Of a stretch of 64,000 nt of DNA, positions 51,363-59,602 are shown piece after piece. The stretch is taken from assembly GCA_964347325.1 (NCBI GenBank), contig CAYFYA010000001.1, positions 137,158-201,157 of the forward strand, given 5' to 3'. Position 1 is the first letter of the stretch, and each line of letters begins with the position of its first letter. This stretch comes from JAJISG01 sp964347325 (GTDB lineage Archaea; Thermoplasmatota; Thermoplasmata; RBG-16-68-12; JAJISG01). The notes under the pieces were generated by a model. That model saw only the letters and a list, made by a program, of their open reading frames with translations, ran no database searches and had not been told where the DNA came from. A program made the position numbers and the translations under genes.

Positions 51363-51821
51363 CTACCGCAGTGTGCCCTCGGCTAAGATCCCCGCGTCTT
51401 CCGCGAGCTGGTAGCTGGAACCGGCTGGGTAGGCTGTGGTGCTCAGCAGAATCCTGTCTCCAGGTCGAAGGGTGGTGGAGCTAGCGTCGCCCTGCACAAG
51501 CTGAGCATTGCCACTCAGGGAGTCCAGGGCCGTCTTAGTCTGGGCTACGGTGCCGTTGCCGTAGAAGACCGTCAGGTAGACTGACGAGAGGGGCATGCCA
51601 GCTGGCACGCTGGCGACTGTGAGCTGCCAGTTGCTGCCATCGCCTGTCTTGTCGACGACCACGCCAATCGCTCGCGGGCCTTGTCCGGGGGGAACAATCA
51701 GTCCCGATACCATAACGTATAGGACTGCAGCCAGGACGACGGTGATGGCCACCATGAGGATGGTCGCGATCACCGGCGACACGGCCTTCCGATCCCTTCG
51801 GATCGCCCGTATCGTTCTCAG
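51363..51821 (-). CDS. Archaeal type IV pilin, copy 2 (probable CTG start)
   Basis: Same length (152 residues) and architecture as copy 1: class III signal peptide RTIRAIRRDRKA, VSPVIATILMVAITVVLAAV helix and a diverged head (SVYLTVFYGNGTVAQTKTA). GTG 51782 is the first canonical start and again lies after the signal peptide; CTG 51821 follows AGGAGG by 7 nt. A CTTTATG box lies upstream. The two pilins are separate transcription units, each with its own terminator. Confidence 0.85.
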   Translation of the reverse strand: MRTIRAIRRDRKAVSPVIATILMVAITVVLAAVLYVMVSGLIVPPGQGPRAIGVVVDKTGDGSNWQLTVASVPAGMPLSSVYLTVFYGNGTVAQTKTALDSLSGNAQLVQGDASSTTLRPGDRILLSTTAYPAGSSYQLAEDAGILAEGTLR

Positions 51822-51852
51822 GTTCTGTCCTCCTGTAGGTTACCCTACGGGA
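51699..51852. repeat. 154-bp direct repeat, copy 2 (pilin 5' half and leader)
   Basis: Identical to 51023-51176, offset 676 bp. The same strand and the same position relative to the gene indicate recent duplication or gene conversion. Confidence 0.95.
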
Positions 51853-51914
51853 TTCTCCTTCGTATACGGAGACATAAAGGCTCTCAGGCAATTCTCACTT
51901 AGGCCATTCCTGTG

Positions 51915-52481
51915 CTAGACGGTGAAGGGAACGGACTCGTCGCACACGAGGTTCAGGATCTCTCCGATGTCCTTCGTTGCGTACTCTTCCATCGAGAGGA
52001 TGATTGTGTAGGCGTTCCTGGTCCGGAGGTGGTTGATGAAGATGTGCAGGAACTCTGAGAGGAGCTTCGAGTTGTTGTGGATGGCCAAGGAGTTGATGGA
52101 GTCCAGGACCACCACCACGTCGGCCCCTTTGAGCTTTCGAATGAGGAACTCCACCTTCAACATCATGTTCTCGAGCATGGTGGGGCTCTCCACGTACACG
52201 GTCTTCTCGTCCTTGTCGCCGGTCCCCATCATCATGCTGGACACGCAATCCACGAAGTAGGTGTTCTTCAGGTCAACATCCAGGACCTGAAGCGCGTTGC
52301 TGATGGACTTGGAGGGCAGGGTTGCGGTCACGTAGATCGCACTGAGCTTCTTCTTGGGGGCGAAGACGTCCAGGAGAGCCCTGACGGCGTCGAAGTAGTG
52401 CTCCGCCCTCAGCTGAAGGCCCACGGCCGAGGCCGGCGGTACCTCAAGGAGCTTGGCCAGGCCGTCGGTGGTGGTCTCCAA
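51915..52481 (-). CDS. RecA/KaiC-fold protein lacking the P-loop
   Basis: The 188-residue protein has the second half of a RAD55/KaiC fold (VVVVLDSINSLAIHNNSKLLSEFLH, NAYTIILSMEE) but the N-terminal region shows no GxxxxGKT, so it should not hydrolyse ATP by the usual route. TTG 52481 follows GGGGGTGA from the end of the active paralogue upstream, with no spacer. The pair lies next to two pilin genes, suggesting a regulatory partner of a pilus or signalling ATPase; this is inference. Confidence 0.8.
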   Translation of the reverse strand: METTTDGLAKLLEVPPASAVGLQLRAEHYFDAVRALLDVFAPKKKLSAIYVTATLPSKSISNALQVLDVDLKNTYFVDCVSSMMMGTGDKDEKTVYVESPTMLENMMLKVEFLIRKLKGADVVVVLDSINSLAIHNNSKLLSEFLHIFINHLRTRNAYTIILSMEEYATKDIGEILNLVCDESVPFTV

Positions 52482-53228
52482 TCACTCACCCCCTTTGAGT
52501 AGTGGTGCCAAGAGGACCCCTGCGGACGTGAGGTCGATGATGTACTTGGCCCTCGAGTGCGTCGTCCCCCTCATTTTCACCACCTGGAGGGTGCGCAGGA
52601 GATCCCCCTGCCTCTCCAGGTTGCCCAGGAGCACCACGCCATCGGACACGGCCTCCTCCACTCCATAGGGGGAGTAGATGTCCGAGCCTGCGGGCACCTC
52701 CGAGACCAGCAAGGCCGTGCAGTCTACCTTCGCTAGGGCGTCGCTCAGTCCGGAGATGAAGTCCCTTATGCGATCCTCCGTTGTTAACCGGGCGCAGATT
52801 GAGGTGATGGAGTCGATGACGAGCCTCTTGGCCTTCTTCTTCTTCACTTCATCCCTGATGGCTTTGATAAGGCTCTTCACGCCCTTGCTATCGATCTCCG
52901 ACTCCAGATCGATGCCCGCGGCCTTGTAGAAGTCCTCCAGGTGCATGAACTCAATCTTGTCCTCCAGCATCTTGGGTGTAAGGAAGTCGTAGGGAATCAT
53001 GCTTCCCGTGAGCTTCTCCGGTGTCTCTGTAGCTGCAATGAAGAGGCCCACCTCTCCTTGGTCGGCGCCGTGGATGATGAATTCGAGGCCCACTGAGGTC
53101 TTACCGGTTCCACAGGTCCCTGTGAGAAGGGTCGTGTTTCCGCGAGGGATACCTCCGTTCAGTATGCTGTCCAGGCCGTCGATGCCCGTGAGACACCTTT
53201 CGACATTCGCAGCCTCCAGAGTGGCCAC
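52482..53228 (-). CDS. RAD55/KaiC-like ATPase
   Basis: The 248-residue single-domain ATPase has TGIDGLDSILNGGIPRGN, Walker A TGTCGTGKTS, ATETPEKL, Walker B-like RLVIDSI and a basic helix DEVKKKKAKR before it. GTG 53228 lies about 26 nt after an ATGATAAAC box, so it is probably leaderless. It is co-transcribed with the P-loop-less relative; together they resemble the active/inactive pairs seen in archaeal signalling systems. Confidence 0.88.
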   Translation of the reverse strand: MATLEAANVERCLTGIDGLDSILNGGIPRGNTTLLTGTCGTGKTSVGLEFIIHGADQGEVGLFIAATETPEKLTGSMIPYDFLTPKMLEDKIEFMHLEDFYKAAGIDLESEIDSKGVKSLIKAIRDEVKKKKAKRLVIDSITSICARLTTEDRIRDFISGLSDALAKVDCTALLVSEVPAGSDIYSPYGVEEAVSDGVVLLGNLERQGDLLRTLQVVKMRGTTHSRAKYIIDLTSAGVLLAPLLKGGE

Positions 53229-53368
53229 AAGTTTCTATCCCAGACCTTCGTTTATCATCCTTTGCTCATTGTTATCAAAGGGGATTCTAAGCCTGTCTGG
53301 CCCGACACCGTGGGCGCCCTGGTTCACCCCTCAAAAGGTTTATTCCCCCAGAATTCATGGAAAGCCCC

Positions 53369-54667
53369 ATGTTGGACAGGCCTATCCTGCAGGTGGCCCT
53401 GGACTTCATGCACAAGAAGCGGGCACTCCAGGCGGCCAAGGAGTCGGTGAAAGGAGGCGCCGACTGGCTCGAGGCGGGGACGCCCCTCATCAAGAGCGAG
53501 GGAATGGAGGTGGTCAGGGAACTCAAGCGGGCCTTCCCCGAGAAGGTCGTCGTCGCGGACCTGAAGACCATGGACACTGGGGCCTTCGAGGTGGAGATCG
53601 CCGCCAAGGCCGGGGCCGATGTAATCTCTGTCATGGTCGTCACTGACGACGCCACTGTTCTGGAGGCGGTGAAGGCGGCTCGCCGCTACGGCGCCAAGAT
53701 CATGGGCGACCTCATGGCCGTGGAGAACAAGGTGAAGCGGGCGAAGGAGGTGGAGGCCCTGGGTGTGCACTACCTCTGCCACCACGTCAGTATCGACGAG
53801 CAGATGATCGCCCGAACTCCCCTCAAGGAGCTTGAGGCCCTCTCCGGAGCAGTTAACATTCCCATCGCAGTAGCCGGGGGTCTGAACTCCGAGACGGTCT
53901 CCCAGGCAATGGAGGCGGGCGCCACCATCATAATCGTCGGGGGGGCCATCATCAAGGAGCCCAAGGTGACGGAGGCCACATCCACCATCAAGAGGGTGAT
54001 GGAGGAGGGGAAGGCCGTCCAGACCAAACTCTACAAGAAGTATGGGCAGGAGGAACTCTTCGAGGCTTTCAGCAAGGTCTCCACCCCAAACATAGCGGAT
54101 GCCATGCAGAAGGAGGGTCCCATGGACGGCATCGTGCCCAGAATCAACCGGGGAACCAAGATGGTAGGCAGGGCCCTCACGGTGAAGACCGTCGACGGTG
54201 ACTGGGCTAAGCCCGTGGAGGCCATCGACAAGGCGCAGAGGGGCACCGTCATCGTGGTGGATGCCGGCGGAGGCAAGACGGCCGTCTGGGGGGAGCTGGC
54301 TTCCTGGAGCTGCAAGGTGAAGGGCGTGGCCGGGATCGTCATCGACGGGGCGGCGAGGGATATCGACACCATCCTGGACATCGACTTCCCCGTCTTCGCC
54401 AGGTGGGTCGTCCCGCACGCAGGAGAGCCCAAGGGACACGGGGAGATCGGCTCTGAGGTAGAGTGTGGAGGACGGAGGGTCCGGACGGGGGACTGGATTG
54501 TGGGTGACGAGACCAGCGTGGTGGTGGTCCCCCAGGAGGTCGCGGTAGAGATGGCCAATCGGGCCCTGGATGTCCTCGAACGAGAGAACCGGATCAGGGA
54601 AGAGATCAAGCGGGGAGGGACCCTTTCCAGCGTTCTCGAGCTGGAGAAGTGGGAGAAGGTGGGCTAG
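53369..54667 (+). CDS. 3-hexulose-6-phosphate synthase / RraA-like fusion
   Basis: Residues about 1-210 are 3-hexulose-6-phosphate synthase (LQVALDF, GADWLEAGTPLIKSEGM, VVADLKTMDTGAFEVE, GGLNSETV), which links ribulose 5-phosphate and hexulose phosphate and supplies pentoses in many archaea. Residues about 230-432 are an RraA-like domain (TPNIADAM, GIVIDGAARD). This fusion is widespread in archaea; the role of the second domain is unclear. ATG 53369 lies about 26 nt after TTTATT and is probably leaderless. Confidence 0.92.
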   Translation: MLDRPILQVALDFMHKKRALQAAKESVKGGADWLEAGTPLIKSEGMEVVRELKRAFPEKVVVADLKTMDTGAFEVEIAAKAGADVISVMVVTDDATVLEAVKAARRYGAKIMGDLMAVENKVKRAKEVEALGVHYLCHHVSIDEQMIARTPLKELEALSGAVNIPIAVAGGLNSETVSQAMEAGATIIIVGGAIIKEPKVTEATSTIKRVMEEGKAVQTKLYKKYGQEELFEAFSKVSTPNIADAMQKEGPMDGIVPRINRGTKMVGRALTVKTVDGDWAKPVEAIDKAQRGTVIVVDAGGGKTAVWGELASWSCKVKGVAGIVIDGAARDIDTILDIDFPVFARWVVPHAGEPKGHGEIGSEVECGGRRVRTGDWIVGDETSVVVVPQEVAVEMANRALDVLERENRIREEIKRGGTLSSVLELEKWEKVG

Positions 54668-55341
54668 AACCGGCTCAGCACCCCGGAGACGATGGCCGCG
54701 ACGAGGAGGGCGCCGTTGGCTCCTATAAGGGCAACGTACACGCGTCGGTCCCACCGAAGGACCTTTGAACCGTCAAGGGGCGAGATGGGGAGCATGTTGA
54801 AGACACCGAGGAGGAGGTTCACAAAGGCAACGAACCCCACCAGTCTTAGGACCGTCATCCCCGCTGTGATGGGAGCGTTGAACCCGAAGAGGAGGACAAT
54901 GAACCAAACTGCAAGGACGGGACCACCGAGTAACAGGTTCACCAGAGGCCCGGCTGCGCTTACCCTCCCATACTGCCTCAACGTCATCTGACCCTCGATG
55001 CGAACCGCTCCCGGCGCAGCGAAGAGGAAGCCGAGGAGGGAGGTGATGAGTGCGAGGACGAGCCCGTACATCCAGGCTCGGAACTCAGCCCAACAGCCGT
55101 AGCGCTGGGCCGTAACCTTGTGCCCCAGCTCGTGAAGGAGGAATCCCGTGGGAACCGCTATGACGGCCAAGAGCAGGTTTCCGAGAAAGAAGGTCGGGTA
55201 GGCAGTCACGCCTGTGAGTCCCTGGGTGAAGGCGATGCCGAAGGCGAGGATGAGGACGGCCAGAGCCAGCAAGATGTGCTTCAGCTCAACCTGACTGAAC
55301 CGTATGCGTCGTGTGGGCACAGGGTAGACCCGCCAGGCCAT
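54664..55341 (-). CDS. Site-2 protease family (M50) membrane metalloprotease
   Basis: The 225-residue integral membrane protein has about six hydrophobic segments, the zinc motif LLHELGHKV in one, and LPISPLDGSKVLRW near the C-terminus supplying the third ligand (Asp). Such enzymes cut substrates within the membrane. No PDZ or CBS domain is attached. An AAGATATAG box lies about 25 nt before ATG 55341. Converges on the HPS fusion with a 4-bp overlap. Confidence 0.9.
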   Translation of the reverse strand: MAWRVYPVPTRRIRFSQVELKHILLALAVLILAFGIAFTQGLTGVTAYPTFFLGNLLLAVIAVPTGFLLHELGHKVTAQRYGCWAEFRAWMYGLVLALITSLLGFLFAAPGAVRIEGQMTLRQYGRVSAAGPLVNLLLGGPVLAVWFIVLLFGFNAPITAGMTVLRLVGFVAFVNLLLGVFNMLPISPLDGSKVLRWDRRVYVALIGANGALLVAAIVSGVLSRF

Positions 55342-55424
55342 CCCCTTGTCTACCCTCCCGCCTCTATATCTTACCTTTGCTCCTCCGGGGATAGTTGACG
55401 AGGGGCCGTCCTGACGGGAAAAGG

Positions 55425-55592
55425 TTTAAATTCGGGCCAAGATTGAACAGGGAAGACGCCTACCGGTCCAGACCGCGAAGGATGCGGGCAAGGAGATAGG
55501 CATGAGGGCGGAACTTGAGGCCCGGGGATCGGGGGGAGAGATGCGTTCCCCCGGGGCGTAGCCCCCTAGCGAGTTGACAGAGGAGAAAGAAG
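55425..55592 (+). promoter_or_regulatory. Promoter and structured 5' leader of the radical SAM gene, with a 19-codon uORF
   Basis: TTTAAATT (55425-55432) predicts a transcript start near 55454, leaving a leader of about 140 nt. Possible stems are GCCTA (55458-55462) with TAGGC (55497-55501) enclosing CCGC/GCGG, then GGGC/GCCC, GGGGGGA/TTCCCCC and GGGGC/GCCCC. A short frame 55502-55561 (MRAELEARGSGGEM...) has AAGGAG 6-7 nt before its ATG. It does not match the cobalamin riboswitch consensus as I know it. Confidence 0.45.
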
Positions 55593-57125
55593 ATGGCACG
55601 CATAGTCCTGGCGTCTGATTACAGTCTTATGACGGACTTCAGGGACCTCCCGCTGGCTACCTTCTTCAGCTGTATTCCCACCGACTTCTGGGAGTCTCGA
55701 TGGGCCTTCAAGGCCCTGGCTCCAAAACCGCCCCATGAGAAAGGGGTGGCGGTCTCTGCGCCCTACGGCCTGAGGAAGCTGGAGGCGGCCCTCCTCAAGA
55801 CTTTCAAACGGGAGGAGATAGTCGTCGCCCACCCTTTCCACGTGAACAGGTTCATAGGCCCGGAGACGGAGATCGTAGGTGTCCACACCATGGACCCGCT
55901 GGGCCTGGGACCCGTTAGCATGAGCTTCACCAATGGCGGCGTTCTGACGCCATACACCAAGGCGTGCTTCGAGGAGCTGCTACTGAACCTGCCCAACGGC
56001 CGCCGGAAGTTCAAGGTCGCCATAGGGGGCGCAGGCGTCTGGCAGCTCGACTACCGACCGGAGGAGAAGGAGAGGCTCGGCATAGACCACGTCGTTTCGG
56101 GCGAGCTGGATCACATCGCGGGAGACATCTTCAGCGACATGATGGACGGGACGGCTCCGGAGAAGATACCGGAGCCCTTGAAGCCCCCGCGGCTGGAGGA
56201 CATACCTCCCATCGTGGCTCCGAGCATGCACGGAATGATCGAGGTGATGCGGGGCTGCGGTCGCGGCTGCCAGTTCTGCGAGGTCACCCTGAGGAGGTTG
56301 CGCTACTTCTCCCCGGAGTTCATTCAGCATGAGGCGTCGATAAACGTGAGGGCGGGGCACACGAACGCATGGCTGCACTCCGATGATATATTCCTCTACA
56401 AGGTCGAGAATTACAGGACCATGGAGCCCAACGCGGACGCCATCAAGGAGATCTTCCAGGCAGCGATGGACGTGAAGGGAATCAAGTCTGGTAATCCGAC
56501 CCACGGCACTCTTGCCTCGGTTGCCGCAGATCCCCAGCTCATTGCGGACCTCTCGAAGATCCTTGCGACACACCACGAAAAGAGGTGGATAGGCATCCAG
56601 TCGGGGCTTGAGACGGGCAGCATCCCGCTTGTTGAGAAGATCATGCCCCGGAAGCTCCTTCCCTACAAGCCCTCCGACTGGCCAGAGGTCGTGCTCGACT
56701 CCATCAAGATCCTGAACGAGAACAAGTGGTATCCAGCGCTCACGGCGATAGTGGGCCTGCCCGGAGAGACCTCTGACGACGCCTACGACACCTGCGTCCT
56801 GATGGACCAGATGGAGAGGGTCAACTCCAGTCCGCGCTATATCGTGGCCCCCCTCTCCTTCGTCCCCATCGGCGTCCTGCGGGGTGAACACTTCTTCAGA
56901 CTCGATGAGATGATAGACGAGGCCCGCTTCAACGTCGTCTACCGGTGCTGGAGAAAGATCCTTGGGGAGATAGATGAGACCCTTTGGAGCCTGTCCGCAA
57001 TGCCTCTACCTGTGAAGTTCGCCATCAACTGGATAGGCAGGATAGGTGGTCGCCACATCATGAACATTCTGTACAGGTTCGCGGACAGGCAGGGCTTCAA
57101 AGTGTGGCCCGACATGGCAGCCTAG
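55593..57125 (+). CDS. B12-binding-type radical SAM protein, unassigned
   Basis: The 510-residue protein has an N-terminal region of about 200 residues with the layout of a cobalamin-binding domain, then the radical SAM cluster motif RGCGRGCQFCEVTLR (Cys-x3-Cys-x2-Cys) near residue 225 and a TIM-barrel with IQSGLETGS and IVGLPGETSDDAYDT. Related archaeal enzymes modify lipids, tRNA or cofactors; I cannot choose among them. ATG 55593 follows GGAG and a long structured leader. Confidence 0.8.
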   Translation: MARIVLASDYSLMTDFRDLPLATFFSCIPTDFWESRWAFKALAPKPPHEKGVAVSAPYGLRKLEAALLKTFKREEIVVAHPFHVNRFIGPETEIVGVHTMDPLGLGPVSMSFTNGGVLTPYTKACFEELLLNLPNGRRKFKVAIGGAGVWQLDYRPEEKERLGIDHVVSGELDHIAGDIFSDMMDGTAPEKIPEPLKPPRLEDIPPIVAPSMHGMIEVMRGCGRGCQFCEVTLRRLRYFSPEFIQHEASINVRAGHTNAWLHSDDIFLYKVENYRTMEPNADAIKEIFQAAMDVKGIKSGNPTHGTLASVAADPQLIADLSKILATHHEKRWIGIQSGLETGSIPLVEKIMPRKLLPYKPSDWPEVVLDSIKILNENKWYPALTAIVGLPGETSDDAYDTCVLMDQMERVNSSPRYIVAPLSFVPIGVLRGEHFFRLDEMIDEARFNVVYRCWRKILGEIDETLWSLSAMPLPVKFAINWIGRIGGRHIMNILYRFADRQGFKVWPDMAA

Positions 57126-57607
57126 AACTCCATTCCCAGCGACGCCATCATCGCCCTGTATTGCTCCTCGGTGATCCAGGGCACCCTCAGGTATTCCCGG
57201 AGAAACTCGTCGGAACATCCAAGACGGCGGGCCTCATTGAGGGTTACCCTGTAGGCCTCTAGCTCAGTGGGTCTCTGGTCGTAGGTATACGTCTTGTCGA
57301 AGAGCTCTTTGCCCTGGGAGAGCTGCCTCATGTGGACCACCTCGTGTATGAGGTCGAGGTAGAGGGAGATCTCTTCCGCGTTGCGAAGATACTCTTCCGA
57401 TATCTTCACACAACCCTCGTCGGGGTCCACCCACATGTAGCCCTGGAAGGAGTCCACTTCGACCTCCACGCTGGAGAGAAACTGCATGAGCTCCTCCTCC
57501 TCGCCAAAGTATCGGATCAGCGATGGCGCACGGTGTAGTCCCTCGGCGAGACGACGGATGGGGTACCTCCCCGAGGACAGGTCTTGCCGAACGCGGAATC
57601 CATCCAT
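57122..57607 (-). CDS. Zincin-like protein with HExxH motif, unknown function
   Basis: The 161-residue protein contains LDLIHEVVHMRQL, an HExxH zinc motif in a helix, followed 22 residues later by RPTELEAYRV, where Glu could be the third ligand. The rest is helical and acidic with no signal peptide or membrane segment. Putative minimal metalloprotease; not recognised as a named family. ATG 57607 (MDGFRVRQ) is preferred to the start at 57631. It overlaps the radical SAM stop by 4 bp. Confidence 0.65.
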   Translation of the reverse strand: MDGFRVRQDLSSGRYPIRRLAEGLHRAPSLIRYFGEEEELMQFLSSVEVEVDSFQGYMWVDPDEGCVKISEEYLRNAEEISLYLDLIHEVVHMRQLSQGKELFDKTYTYDQRPTELEAYRVTLNEARRLGCSDEFLREYLRVPWITEEQYRAMMASLGMEF

Positions 57608-57712
57608 TGGTCGGCGGGTATGCCCCCACACCTAATCACCTTTTGCCAGTGTGTAAGTCAGGCTACGTGCAGTGGCAAGGTCGAGGTAGCCGAGAAACGT
57701 CCCTCCGGTCAC

Positions 57713-59602
57713 ATGTCCGCACCAGACCTTTTTCCTTACCCCGCCGCCAGGAGAGGTCAGGAGGAGTTTCTCCGAGACGCCCGGGAGGCTCTAGCACAAG
57801 GATCCATCCTCGTGGCTCAGGCACCGACGGGACTCGGGAAGACGGCGGTGGCCCTGGCGTCGGCTCTGGAGTGCGCCCTAGAGCATGGGAAGAAGGTGCT
57901 ATTCACGACCTCCAGGCGGAGCCAGCATGTGATGGCAATAGAGACCCTCCGCCAAATCAGAGAGTTGACGGAGCTCACGGTCGTTGACATGATCGCCCGG
58001 GAGTCCATGTGTGACGATCACAGCCACCATCCGGTCAGGCACCGGGGATCCAGGATTAGAGCCGTTTCGCAGGTACTCCTGCAAGGAATATTCCACGTGC
58101 AGGAGGTCGTTGAGCTCAGCCGACGTTTCGGCGTGTGCGCATACACTACCGGTCTGCGAGCCGCCAAACAGTGCGACGTCCTGGTCTGTGACTACAACTA
58201 CCTGTTCAGCCAATATCGGGAGACGATTCTCAAGGCCCTTGGTTTCGGCTTGCCGGACTGTATAATGATCGTCGATGAAGCTCACAATCTTCCCTCCAGA
58301 GCACGAGCCGCCCTCTCTGGAAGGATGTCGGGCGATGTTCTCTTGAGCCTCGCCGACGCGTGTGGAGGGGAGTTCGCTGGCCTTCTCAGATCTATCTCCG
58401 GCCTTCTCAGAGCAGAGGCAAAGGTCGTGGGCGGGGAGTCCAAGGTACCGAGCAGTTTCTTGGCTCGCCTGCTGAGGCGATATGCTAGCTCCAGGCCTTT
58501 CCCGACCGAGTCCTCACTGGCAGATGCCCTGGAACAGAGTTCCGCGAATCTCACCTCCTCACTGCGACACCAGGCCGATGAGACGCTCCTGGTCCTCCGG
58601 GAGTGGCAGGAATCCAACCGATTGCGGTTGCTCTCGCCCTCGGAATCCGGCTCCCTGGCTCTACTGGCCCTCGATCCGAGACCGGCCACTGCGCCGGTGT
58701 TCCGGGAGGTCCACGGCGGAATGCTGATGAGCGGCACTCTACACCCGGGCCAGATGTACGTCGATATCCTGGGGATCCCCCAGGAAAGGGTTGCGCTCAA
58801 GAGCTATCCATCCAACTTCCCGCCTGAGAACAGACTCCTGGCGGCCTCCCAGAGGGTCTCAAGCTCATACCGAGGACGTCCCGACTGCTACCGTCTCTTC
58901 GCGCGAGAGATATACGACCTGTGCTTCGTTATCCCTGGAAACTTCGCCGCCTTCTTCCCCTCCTACGAAATGGCTCGCCGAGTCGGGGAGATCCTCCACC
59001 GCCTAGACCCCCCCAAGGCCCTCCTCTGGGAGAGGCGTGGGCAGTCCAAGGCCGAGAAGGAGGGCCTACTGAGAGTTCTGAAGCGGTCGGGTAGAGATCC
59101 CGGCTGTCTGCTGATGGCGATTCAGGGTGCATCCCTCTCCGAGGGCATGGACTACCCGGGAAACCTCCTAAGCGGAGTCGTGGTGGCAGGACTGGCGCTT
59201 AACCCTCCGGACTTGAGAGTGGAGGCCCTCCGAGCCTTCTACGCAAAGATGTTTGGGCGTCGGAGGGCGTATGAGTACGCCTACCTCTACCCCGCCCTGA
59301 ACAAGCTCGTGCAGTGTGCCGGTCGGTGCATCCGGAGTCCTGATGACGTGGCCGCCGTGGTCGTTCTGGACAACCGCCTCCTCCGCACCTTCTACAAGTC
59401 ACGCCTTCCCGCCGGCTTCGACCCGGTGGCTCCCACCGACCTAGCAGGTGCCGTGAGAAGCTTTTTCTACGCACGCCAGGATGAGAAGTACATTGCTGAT
59501 CAAGCGAGGGGCGGAGGCCGTCCTGAGCCTCACAGAGTGGATGGGTCGGAGAGTGGTGGAGAAGCGGAGAGTCCCAAAGGGCTACCGACACTCCAGCCTT
59601 GA
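57713..59602 (+). CDS. XPD/Rad3-like superfamily 2 DNA helicase, degenerate Fe-S region
   Basis: The 629-residue helicase has Walker A APTGLGKTAVAL, DEAH-box IVDEAHNLPSRAR, GASLSEGMDYPG and motif VI QCAGRCIRSPDD. XPD enzymes bind a 4Fe-4S cluster through four Cys; here the first (SMCDDH) and last (GVCAY) remain but the middle two are absent, so the cluster is doubtful. ATG 57713 (MSAPDLFPY) starts the conserved part; the frame is open to 57584. The last 40 residues overlap bud32 in another frame. Confidence 0.88.
   Translation: MSAPDLFPYPAARRGQEEFLRDAREALAQGSILVAQAPTGLGKTAVALASALECALEHGKKVLFTTSRRSQHVMAIETLRQIRELTELTVVDMIARESMCDDHSHHPVRHRGSRIRAVSQVLLQGIFHVQEVVELSRRFGVCAYTTGLRAAKQCDVLVCDYNYLFSQYRETILKALGFGLPDCIMIVDEAHNLPSRARAALSGRMSGDVLLSLADACGGEFAGLLRSISGLLRAEAKVVGGESKVPSSFLARLLRRYASSRPFPTESSLADALEQSSANLTSSLRHQADETLLVLREWQESNRLRLLSPSESGSLALLALDPRPATAPVFREVHGGMLMSGTLHPGQMYVDILGIPQERVALKSYPSNFPPENRLLAASQRVSSSYRGRPDCYRLFAREIYDLCFVIPGNFAAFFPSYEMARRVGEILHRLDPPKALLWERRGQSKAEKEGLLRVLKRSGRDPGCLLMAIQGASLSEGMDYPGNLLSGVVVAGLALNPPDLRVEALRAFYAKMFGRRRAYEYAYLYPALNKLVQCAGRCIRSPDDVAAVVVLDNRLLRTFYKSRLPAGFDPVAPTDLAGAVRSFFYARQDEKYIADQARGGGRPEPHRVDGSESGGEAESPKGLPTLQP

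Noticed and set aside
55442..55592. Cobalamin riboswitch upstream of the B12/radical SAM gene
   Set aside because: The conserved B12-box type sequence is not present; only general G/C-rich pairing is seen. Kept as an unclassified structured leader.
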